This document shows positions 12,017 to 21,377 of a DNA stretch of 64,000 bases, piece after piece. Made by a program: the position numbers and the translations under genes. How positions within the stretch are numbered: the first letter of the stretch is position 1; every line of letters begins with the position of its first letter. This DNA is from Crambe crambe (taxonomy: Eukaryota; Porifera; Demospongiae; Poecilosclerida; Crambeidae): contig OZ004583.1 of NCBI GenBank assembly GCA_963924555.1, positions 5,675,501 through 5,739,500 of the forward strand, written 5' to 3'. Below the pieces are notes generated by a model that was not told the origin of the DNA, made no database searches, and saw nothing but the letters and a program-made list of their open reading frames with translations.

Positions 12017-12412
12017 ATTTTGAAGCTGAGATATTTTTAGGAGGAAAAAAATTAATTGGTTTGCTCTTCTATTATGTGATATAAACTCATTACCAATACT
12101 AGTTAGTGATAATGCATCAGATTCTGTTTTGTCATTGTGGACATGATAACCCATACACCAGGGCTGAGTCATGGTTGTTCGTAACCATGTTTTCAGTTGC
12201 CAAAGCACTAGCTGTTATCACAGTAAGACACATGCACCTACTACATGCAGGTATAGGACACAAACTTTCCAAAAAAGTGGGTGTGGTAAAGCAAAAAAAT
12301 TTCCAGCTCACTTCGCTCACCAGGCCACACCCAAGCCCCCCTTACCAAAATTTGCTGTCTACACCCATGCTAAATCCGCCCCTGTGTAGCTATTGGGACA
12401 ATTTTTAGCACA
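11575..12412. mobile_element. Second copy of the GTCCCAAT-type MITE, interrupted by another element
   Basis: Outer ends TGCACACCATTAATTTTTGT and, reversed, GTGCTAAAAATTGTCCCAAT match the element at 429-852. The middle is occupied by the hAT-like element at 11623-12384, so only the outer parts belong to this family. Confidence 0.55.
11623..12384. mobile_element. hAT-like non-autonomous element with CAGGGGCGGAT ends
   Basis: The left end is CAGGGGCGGATCTAG; the right end is AATCCGCCCCTG, its inverted counterpart. CAGGG-type termini are typical of hAT transposons. The flanks share TGTAG, compatible with a degraded target duplication. It contains a C run of about 28 at 11988-12015. No transposase is encoded. 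Confidence 0.55.
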
Positions 12413-12610
12413 CTTTCATTGTTACAGTCATAGCTGTAATAGAGAGCTAGCACTCTTTTTATTGTCTTTGTTGACTGCATGCACAGCACTCTGTATGAGA
12501 TTAAGGTAATGGCCACTGAGAATAATTAGCTATAGGCATTCAGATTTGAATCAAAAAGTAGCTATAGATTTTGTATTGTTCATAATCAGCTAGCTATATT
12601 CGACTTTAAA

Positions 12611-13783
12611 TTATTTGCTGCACACCACACAAGTAAGTTCTTTGTAATCGTTATAAGGAGGACAGGCCACACCATTACAATCAGCTTCTACATGATAAAA
12701 ATGGCCTCCATGAGTATGATTTTGACTTCCAGGTATAGATTCCATGATGTGGTCCACACAAGTATACATAGTACGTCCATGAGCATTAACCGAATCAGCC
12801 ATGAGATAGCCATAGTACTCTCTTGTCCAGTCACTGGGACAGGTTAGCTTTGCTGGAATCATGAGCACTCTTGACTTATTAGAAACATCGCAAACTGCAC
12901 ATGGAGCATTGTGTTGTTCACGTCCAGGTGCAATTGGTGGACCTTCATATTCTGTTCCATACACATGACTCCTTCCTTGCACTCCAGGAATGTATGAGCT
13001 GTATTCTGGGTCATTTGGCATACATATGTAGTTGGCACCACCTCCACTATGTGCATGATAATTTGATCCAGTCCTACCAGCATACACACGATTCACTCCA
13101 GAGCGACACGCTGATTTCCCCCATCTGGTGTATATGACACCATGTACGGAAATGTTCAGCATTCGTTCAATGAGTTCATATTGTTCATTCAGTATTGAAA
13201 TTCTCATTTCTAGCGCTGGCACGGTTTTATTTTCCAGTGCAGAATAGTTTTGACTCAGCTCTTTTAATATATCACTTGAAGTGTTCAGCATTCGTTCAAT
13301 GAGTTCATATCGATCATTCAATATTTGAATCATCTCTAACATATTTATTATATTATTAGCTGGCATGGTTTTATATTCCAGTGCAGAATAGTTTTGACTC
13401 AGCTCATTTAACATATCACTTGAAGTGTTCAGCATTCGTTCAATGAGTTCATATTGATCATTCAATATTGAAATTCTCTTTTCTAGAGCAGGAGCTGATG
13501 GTAAATGGGTTATTTCAGACTTTAAGTTTGTAATTTCGACAAAAGCAACTGCAAAGCCCGCAATCACTATGGAAATCAGCAAAATGATTAGAAATGCAAG
13601 AGCCAAAGCACAAAGCCTTTTCTGGCTTCTACTTCGAATGATCTCTTCATTCTTAACATCAGAATCGTTAACATCAGAATCGCACCTTGTGGTTTGATAG
13701 CAGTTGTTCTCTTGAAGCAGGAAATTTCCTTTGCTGATTTCATCAGCATATATAGTATCTACTTGACTCATGATTATTATCAC
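12611..13783 (-). CDS. Type II membrane protein with coiled-coil stalk and short-chain collagen C4 domain (intact)
   Basis: A single uninterrupted frame of 390 codons. Relatives start MSQVD or MSEVD, so the second Met (13771), giving MSQVDTIYADE, is the likelier start. There is a short cytoplasmic N-terminus with basic residues before a membrane span (about residues 57-83) and no cleavable signal. A stalk follows, made of three copies of a roughly 37-residue repeat ([20 protein letters not shown] and variants), predicted coiled coil with N-glycosylation sites. The C-terminal 175 residues are the cysteine-rich domain found at the end of sponge short-chain collagen C4 ([13 protein letters not shown] to TCVVCSK). 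The form resembles a type II trimeric ectodomain protein with a coiled coil in place of collagen. Partner and function are unknown. It is the only intact gene of this form in the window. Confidence 0.85.
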   Translation of the reverse strand: MIIIMSQVDTIYADEISKGNFLLQENNCYQTTRCDSDVNDSDVKNEEIIRSRSQKRLCALALAFLIILLISIVIAGFAVAFVEITNLKSEITHLPSAPALEKRISILNDQYELIERMLNTSSDMLNELSQNYSALEYKTMPANNIINMLEMIQILNDRYELIERMLNTSSDILKELSQNYSALENKTVPALEMRISILNEQYELIERMLNISVHGVIYTRWGKSACRSGVNRVYAGRTGSNYHAHSGGGANYICMPNDPEYSSYIPGVQGRSHVYGTEYEGPPIAPGREQHNAPCAVCDVSNKSRVLMIPAKLTCPSDWTREYYGYLMADSVNAHGRTMYTCVDHIMESIPGSQNHTHGGHFYHVEADCNGVACPPYNDYKELTCVVCSK

Positions 13784-14759
13784 TGTGATAATCTGTGGTC
13801 ACAGCCTATTCAACTATCCCAGACTGAGATAAGCCAGAGAACTTGCAACTGAAGGAACTATGCTGACCAGCAAATGATATAGCTATAGTCTCGAGCGCCC
13901 GCCCCTCCAGAAAAATTTTTTTCTGGGGCGCGCGAGACTACAAATTAAAGTAGGCACCTAGGCCAAACCACAGAGTGTACGTGTGCCACAGTACTTCCGG
14001 TGGATATGAGGTATACGGATGATATACGGACTTTTTGCGATGTTCTAACTGCAACTGCAGCGCAGTTCTGTCCATTTTATCACTTTCCTTTTCACTCCAT
14101 GCAACTTTAGTAGTCTAGTAAGTGAATATTACTTAGTTTATAGCTTAATACCATTTACTGATTATATAGCTATATAACATGCATTGAAAAAAAAAAGAAG
14201 AGCAACTTGAAAAGCCTGTCTGGATTCACTGGACTGGACTACTGGAATGGACTACTGGTTAGTCTGGACTGACCTTTCACCTTAAACTTGACCCATTTAT
14301 TTACTGAAAGTGAAATAAATACTGGTTACACTGGTAATTTATAAAGTTAGCGATTCCGGAAGCCATACATTTCCTGAAACTTTGCCCAGCCAGCGCAGCC
14401 TGACGGTTATAGAAGCGCTTGATGTAGCTAGCTTATAACAAGGCCTACCTGCTGGTGTGGGTTAACCAAGGAACAGGTGAAGCACATAGATGTTATACAG
14501 ATTTACCGTTTTCCCCATATAAATCTCCATAGAACTAAAAATCAACGGCGCTAACTGTGAACATAGCACACTGGTTCATTTGGTGTTTGAGTAGTTAGTA
14601 CATTTATTAAGCTACTGGTGGATATGAGTTACGCATTCATGTGTTGATTGATGTTTGAGATAGAGCTAGTTATATGTGGCTTCCGGAATCACTACTATAG
14701 TCTTGCTATAGTCTTGAGACCCTGCATGGCACATGTGAAACTATAGAAGTTCATATAAA

Positions 14760-15172
14760 AGACAAACGTCTACACTGTGGGAAACTATTATAACTACCTA
14801 AGGCCAATGTTAATGACTTCAATGTTTCTTGTAAGGATTTTTTCCTCACAACCATATGGTGGTGGTAGTTATGATCCATTATACAGCTACCATTTTCTAG
14901 CCACAAATCATTACTAGTACAAGTCTGCAGCTGCTCAGCTGAATAGCTGTATAAGATAAACGTCTACACTGTGGGAAACTACCAGTAGCTAATTATGACT
15001 AGCTAAGGCCAGTGTTAATGACTTCATGTTTCTTGTAAAGATTTTTTCCTCACAACTATGGTGGTGGTAGTTATTATCCATTATAACTACCATGTATGTC
15101 AAAAATATATTTTCCTGCCACAAATCATCACAAGTACAAGTCTGCAGCTGCTCAGCTGAATAGCTGTATCAT
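14760..15172. repeat. Direct tandem duplication, unit about 200 bases
   Basis: The unit starting GACAAACGTCTACACTGTGG at 14760 is repeated from about 14954 (GATAAACGTCTACACTGTGG). Both end with GTCTGCAGCTGCTCAGCTGA and AGCTGTAT. The two copies differ by several small indels and substitutions, so the duplication is not recent. Confidence 0.7.
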
Positions 15173-15873
15173 AGTACTCTCTAAGTAGGGATGGCACGGA
15201 CTGCCCCATTGCACTAATATAAAACATTTCTATCAACAATTCCTGACTTGAAGACAGAACACCTTCAATGTGCTAGGACTCAAATATGAAGAGCAGAAGA
15301 CAAAGCAGTGTCATTTTACAGCAATTCCTAAAATCGCAGTTTTCATCTGGTTCTTCATCATCTTTCACACCATTATTTCAGGAATGGTTCATTTAAATGC
15401 TATAATTTTTACACCACACTACTCAAAATTGACTGCACTATAATCCTTTACCTTTAACTTGACATATTCAAAAATAGTTTGTCATTTCCAACCTGCTAGC
15501 TTTCAACCTACAACATGGCAGACATTTTATAGAATATGCCCCGCCCCGTGCACGTGATTCTTGGCTCCCGTGCACGTGATTCTTGGACCTTGACCTCGCA
15601 TCTGACTGCCCATTGATTCAGAGCATAAACCCACTGCACTGGTCTGGTTATGAATCAAGCCTTGATGCAACACTAATCAAGTTACATTCATAACACCAGT
15701 AAAGGCCTTAAAAATTATTGTCAATGACAATAAACTGTATAGATACAGCATTTATCCCTCCAGATCAGATTCATACAATATGATGAAACCTCCGATGAAC
15801 TGCATAGTTATATCTGCATTAGCTACATCAAAAAAGGTGATGAACAAGTAAAGGAAAAAATATTTATTCAAAA

Positions 15874-16127
15874 AGAGAAGTAGGGATGGCTGTGTGCGGT
15901 TCAAAAAAGCTCAGCAACACGGGAGTGAACTTCAGTCTAGTAACCCCCAAACTACGAACTAACTATTCCTACTTCACTGACTTTATATCATCTTGGCCTG
16001 TCATGGGAGTCACTCCCATGAGAGGCCAAGATGATATAAAGGGAGTGAAGTACAGGATTACTTGACTGAAGTTCACACCCTTGTTGCTGAGCTTTTTTGA
16101 ACCGCACACAGCCATCCCTACTTCTCT
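15874..16127. mobile_element. Palindromic MITE, about 250 bases
   Basis: AGAGAAGTAGGGATGGCTGT at the left end pairs with ACAGCCATCCCTACTTCTCT at the right end. Complementarity continues nearly to the centre (GGAGTGACTCCC region near 16010). A transcript or single strand would form a hairpin of over 100 base pairs. A related end is at 17265-17277. Confidence 0.75.
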
Positions 16128-16308
16128 TTTTTATTTAGTTTTTTTTTTTCTTTACTTGTAATTAATGTAATAATGGTGGTGCCAATTTTCCAGTGCTCAG
16201 TTGACCAGAAACATTAACACTGGCCTATAGTTAGTAATTGCAGTAATTACTGGTAGCCACACTAGTAATTGCAGTAACTACTGGTAGCCACACTAGTAAA
16301 TTTTTAAC

Positions 16309-16790
16309 CACTAGAAGTGTACATCATCCTGCATATCTACCTCTGAATGACACCTGTTGTTTTGCACAAAAAAACGGTAAGGCCATGCATAGAATTTACT
16401 AGATGAAGGTATGTTTGCCGGTTCCAAATTTAGACAAACTCTACCCGCCCCTCCATTCCACTTCCATCCATCCATCCCTCCCTCCCAATACAAAGCTATC
16501 CTAAGAAGTTCGTACAGGTTCAAAGCTACCATATAGCAATACACCAGTGACATCACCTGTATCTGGGTGTCTGAGTGGACCACTGCATGGACTGGACTAC
16601 TGGGGAGGGAGAGAAGTGGAATGGTGGGGAGGGTAGAGCTTGACTAAAAATTTCCAACTAGCTAGCTAATAGCTAGTTCTTACATGCAGCAAACTTCATC
16701 TAGTTGGCCTTACCATAAAAATTATGCAAGACAAGTATCATTCAGAGGTATCATATGCAGGATGATATGCACTTCTAGTGGTAAACAAAT
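16309..16790. mobile_element. Inverted-repeat element with arms of about 50 bases
   Basis: ACCACTAGAAGTGTACATCA near 16309 is mirrored by ATATGCACTTCTAGTGGTAA near 16790, with further pairing (CATTCAGAGGTATCATATGC against GCATATCTACCTCTGAATG) on the inner side. A tandem 32-base repeat (GTAATTGCAGTAA(T/C)TACTG) precedes it at 16231-16300. Confidence 0.6.
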
Positions 16791-17338
16791 TACTAGGAGT
16801 GTAGCTACACTTCTATAGTTTCGCATGTGCCAGGGTCTGTGGCATGTATGAGACTGCACTTCTAGTGTTAAACATAATTACTAGTGCAGCTGCATGCTTA
16901 CTCAGTTATAGGGTATTAAGTAATAATGTCACAAAAACGTATTTTTGTGGTCAAGTTTAAGGTGAAAGGTCAGTCCAGTAGTCCACAGTCCAGTGGTCCA
17001 GTCCAGTGAATTCAGACACCCAAAGTAGGGATAGTTTGCTTAAGTTGGGTGATATGGATGTGGCTATTGAAATGGAGGCCTAGGAGTGAAGTAGGAATAG
17101 TAATATTGCTGTGGTTCTTGAGTTTGGTGATACGGGTAAGGGGTTACTTGACTCACTTGTTGCTGAAGGGGGAGTGAAGTAAGGATTTAAGTTGGGTGAT
17201 ATAGGTGTGGTTATTGAAATCAGGAGGGCTAGTAGTGATAGGAATAGTGGTAAATTTTATGGCCATCCCTACTTCATTTTTAATTTAGAAGAAATTTTTT
17301 GTGCTCACTTATTTCCATTCTTTATCTTTGTAATTAGC

Positions 17339-17662
17339 CAGGGGCATAACCACTATTGTTCACAGGTTGCATGTGAACCCCCCTTTCACCCACCAACTCT
17401 CAATGCACTGAAGTATGGCCGGCCATAATTATAGCCTAACCTGGTGGTTATAGGTATATACAGTAGAGTATTTGGCTGTGTAGTGGTTAGATATTATGTA
17501 TACCACTCCTTAATTCCAATTAAACAACCACCATCAAGTGGGCACGGTTCTCCAAAAAGGGTGTGGTTAGTCAAAAGTGGGTTGGCCAGGAAAATTTTTT
17601 CTGCACGCAAGCGGATATTACTCTTTGTGAACCCCCTTCAATCAGGCCTAGTTACGCCACTG
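17339..17662. mobile_element. hAT-like MITE with CAGGGGCATAAC ends
   Basis: The left end CAGGGGCATAACCA and right end TAGTTACGCCACTG are inverted counterparts. Flanks share TTAGC. CAGTGGCGTAAC-type ends are typical of non-autonomous hAT elements. The interior has no gene. Confidence 0.6.
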
Positions 17663-17864
17663 TTAGCTATAGATATTCATGAAATAACTTTTTATTCTAT
17701 CTTTTATCTTCTTCTTTTGTAGGTACATACAGTGGTGATCAAAAATCATTAAGAAAATTTTTGTGTGGTATTCAATATCAAACTTTTGAACATTCATCTC
17801 TTTTCTGTGTATAGATGTAATAATCACTATATATAATTCCCTGCTCATTGATATAGCTATAATC

Positions 17865-19096
17865 ATGAGCCAAGTAGATATTACTCTATATGATGACAGC
17901 AAGGAAAATTTCCAGCTGCAAGAGAACAACCTCTATCGAACCACAAGGTGTGATTCTGATATTAAGAATGAAGAGGTCATTCGAAGTAAAAGTAGAAGCC
18001 GGAATAGGCTTTGTGTTTTGGCTCTTGCATTTCTAATCATTTTGTAACAATTGCGTGTTTTGCAATTGCCTTTGTCAAAATTACAAACTTAAAATCTGAA
18101 ATAACCCATTTACCATCAGTTACTGCTCTAGAAATGAGATTGAATGATCAATATAAACTCATTGAACAAACACTGAACACTTTAGGTGATATGTTACAAG
18201 AACTGAGTCGAAACTATTCCGCATGCCAGCTGATAACAAATGCTCTTGGAAAGAGAATTTCAATATTGAATGATCAGTATCAATTCACTGGATGAATACT
18301 GAACACGTCGAGTGATTTGTTAAAGGAGCTGAGTCGAAACTATTTTGAGCTTGAAAATAAAACCATGGCAGCTGATAACGCTGTAGAAAAGAGAATTTCA
18401 GAACTCACTGAACGAATGCTGAACACGTCAAGTGATTTGCTAAAAGAGCTGAGTCGAAACTATTCTGAGCTTGAAAATAATACCATGGCAGCTAATAATG
18501 CTCTAGAAAAGAGAATTTCAATATTGAATGAACTCATCAAACAAACACTGAACATTTCATTACATGGTGTCATATACACAAGATGGGGGAAGTCAACGTG
18601 TCGCTCGGGAGTGAATCGTGTGTATGCTGGTAGGACTGGATCAAGTTATCATGGACATCGTGGAGGTGGTGCCAACTACATATGTATGCCTAATGACCCA
18701 GAATACAGCTCATACATTCCTGGAGTGCAAGGATATAGTTATGTATTCGGAACTGAGTATGAAGCTCCAGTTACATCTGGACGTGCACAACACAATGCTC
18801 TATGTGCAGTTTGTGATGTTACTAACAAGTCAAGAGTGCTCATGATTCCAGCAAAGCTAACCTGTCCCAGTGGCTGGACAAGAGAGTACTATGGCTATCT
18901 CATGGCTGAGGATGTGTTCAATGCATTTGGACCTTCTATGTATACTTGTGTGGACAGTATCATGGAGTTTGTACCTGGAAGTCAAAACCATATTGCTGGA
19001 GGCCATTTTTATCACGTAGAAGCTCATTGTAATGGTGTGGCCTGTCCTCCTTATAACAACTACAAAGAACTCACTTGTGTGGTGTGCAGCAAATAA
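17865..19096 (+). pseudogene. Type II membrane coiled-coil C4 gene with frameshift and nonsense mutation
   Basis: The copy starts MSQVDITLYDDSKENFQLQE and reads into the membrane span ([12 protein letters not shown]). There about 10 bases are missing relative to the copy at 33165, causing a frame shift and a stop at 18045. In the new frame the second half of the span and three to four stalk repeats follow, with a CGA-to-TGA-type stop at 18293. The rest is open from 18317 to 19096: two more stalk repeats and a complete C4 domain ending VVCSK. The 259-codon downstream frame is intact but has lost the anchor. It is most simply a pseudogene, unless the reference contains errors at two sites. Confidence 0.8.
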
Positions 19097-21377
19097 AGTC
19101 ATCTTAACTAGCCATGCACTATCATTATCATGAATAACAGAACACTTATGATGAGTTATTACAAAATCTAGCTGCTTTTTTTTTTTTTTTTTGAGAAACA
19201 TGGCTGAGGAATGCAATTTGCTTTCATTGGTTCCTTTGGATTAGCTATAGACTAGCTCCAGCTCCTGATAAACCATCTATGGCCCTATGGCCAAAGGACT
19301 AATTTCTATGAACAAGTCAGACCCAGCGATGTGCATCTGCAATCCGTTACCTATGATGACTATGAGGGTGGGATCAGCCCCTGAATTCAGTTAGCAATAG
19401 CTGCTATTATGTAGATACATTGATCAACATGGAATTTAATGTAGCATCACTGGGCTAAAATAGGAATTATGCAATGCAAGTTAAAGATTCTGTAGGACAT
19501 AATTATGACTAGGAATTTTCAAACACTAATCCTTTGATAGAAATTTGATATGTTCCTACTAGCTATAATCTACGATCTAGTGGCATTTCCATACATGACT
19601 TGCATATTATGTACCACACAATGGAAATGTCAAATGTTCAATTACATTCAGCAGCATAAATTATAATTATGATAGATAATGAATCCTGCATACAGTAGCT
19701 ATTTCACAAATTTGAGAGCTAAATCTGTAGATACAGGGTTTATTTCAGGGAGGGGCAAGCCCCCCAAGTCTAATGAGTCATAGAATTCCACATACATGTG
19801 GTTGTATATAATTGTCTTTTGCATTAGGCAAAATTTTGAAATAAACCCCGAGATAGATATGTTGTAGCAGATACAGAAAGGGATCAGGCAGGCCATCTTT
19901 ATAATCTTCATGGGTGGTGTGGTATGCATGGGGGGATTTACCTGACCACTTTTTCAGTCTAATTCACTAATGCTACCCCCTCCCTGGGGGGTGTAGACAG
20001 TTCCCACCATTGTTTCAGGTCTGCCTAGTGTGGTGTGGGGGATAACAAGAGTTATGAAGGTATTAAGCCAATTCCTTCTAATGGTTGAGATGGGCACATA
20101 CAAATTTACTCCAGGATAATTCATCAGTATAGAGCTGACACCCCACACATTCTTTAGACAGTGGGACCACTTAAATTATGAGACAACCTACATATTCTTT
20201 ATATGGCGGACCACTTAAAGCATTAGATCCATCAACTCATATGACCTGTTTGCTTCCAACTTTATTTTGGAGAGAGATGTAGCATGCATGGTTAGTGAAG
20301 CTATTAATTATTGTACAACCCTGCCTCAAAATTATTTGTAGTAGAAGTTTTATTTGATTCTAGTATGAAAGTATTTCAGCAACAAAAATTTTCCAAACTA
20401 CAGTAACAGTTTACACTACTTGAAGACATACATGATCACTTCCTGTCTGGTGGCTTGTACTGGTCAATGGAGTGGAATTTGACATTTAACATACTGTATT
20501 TTACCTGTGATATCTCTTTCAGCTAATTTTTTGCTTTTGAGCAATTCCCCCCAAAAGTTACCGATTTTGCTTTTAATTATGCCTGTTTGATCCCATTATG
20601 CTCTAGATTGTGCCCATAATCTTACTGAAAAATCAAGGTTTTCTTCTTTACACACACTTACTCAGCCTAAAGATTGTTCAGCCATGTTGTAGCTATAATG
20701 CATTGATTATTGCATGCATTCCAATGATACATAAATATAAATATAGTTCATGAGATAACTAAACATTGCTTGCTTCGAGTTGGGAATATTTTGCTGAAAA
20801 GCCCTAATAATATGCTTGATGCTCGGGAGTACCTATAATGCCTAAAATATTCCAGCATAATAGGCTGGTCCCTAGCAGCATCTGAGGATCGTACACTGAG
20901 ATGTCAGCAAAGAACTTGGCTCTTAACTCATCTGACCTTTGAATAGCCACTCTGTGCATTACCTGACGAGAACAATCCATAATAATAATGTAGAGTATAT
21001 ACCGTGAATAGTGGACAGACAAATATTAAAGCCATACTACACACTGTAAAAACAAGAGTGTGTACTTATATCAAAGGAATGTTCCCTGTAAATGTTTAGG
21101 TATGCCTTACTGTTTACAGAGAGCATTCCTTAGAGTGTGTAGAACTTACTGAAGCTATAGATATTTTATGCTAGTGGATGATCTTAGACTTTAGGGAGAG
21201 GATTCCAGTAGCTACTGCTAGCAACAAATCTGGCACATTACCATCTTAGACATCTCAATACATATAATATTATAAAAAATGAGCACATATCATCACATGT
21301 TCGATTACTTAAAGAAGTTGTCAAGTTGTCAACTTACTAGTCTACTATAAGGAGTGTTCTTATGCTGGAAGAGAGTA
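19097..21377. other. Gene-free interval between the C4 pseudogene and the NPHP4 3' end
   Basis: It contains a T run (19177-19192), a small MITE (19734-19851), and AT-rich sequence likely including the NPHP4 3' flank. An open frame at 20804-21022 on the minus strand has no NPHP4 similarity that I could recognise. I see no supportable gene. Confidence 0.5.
19734..19851. mobile_element. Small MITE with CAGGGTTTATTTCA ends
   Basis: CAGGGTTTATTTCAG at the left and TTGAAATAAACCCC at the right are inverted copies. A second member is at 41071-41249 (CAGGGCTTATTTCAA and GAATTAAACCCTG), sharing the internal ATAGAATTCCACATACATGT. Confidence 0.65.

Larger units (their letters stand above)
10317..12610. 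other. Gene-free interval with nested transposable elements
   Basis: From 10317 to 11570 I see only AT-rich sequence without a supportable gene. 11575-12412 is an element interrupted by a second element (listed separately). 12412-12610 is the 3' flank of the minus-strand C4 gene. Open frames over 11954-12408 lie inside the elements and show no family similarity. Confidence 0.6.
14217..17019. mobile_element. Large imperfect inverted-repeat (foldback) element, about 2.8 kb
   Basis: The left arm (about 14217-14310: TGTCTGGATTCACTGGACTG, then GACTGACCTTTCACC) reappears inverted at 16955-17019 (GGTGAAAGGTCAGTCCAG, then CCAGTGAATTCAGACA). A second inverted pair lies inside: 14700-14750 against 16805-16855 (CCTGCATGGCACATGTGAAA versus its imperfect reverse complement). 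Smaller palindromes sit within. No open frame was recognised, so it is either non-autonomous or a stack of insertions. Confidence 0.5.
13800..17860. other. Gene-free interval built of foldback and palindromic elements
   Basis: No coding region is supportable. The interval contains a large imperfect foldback (14217-17019), a direct duplication of about 200 bases (14760-15172), palindromic elements (15874-16127 and 16309-16790), and a hAT-like MITE (17339-17662). The remainder directly precedes the C4 pseudogene at 17865. Confidence 0.6.

Noticed and set aside
11954..12408. Overlapping open frames around the C homopolymer
   Set aside because: They are inside nested MITEs; the Gly-run protein is produced by the homopolymer.
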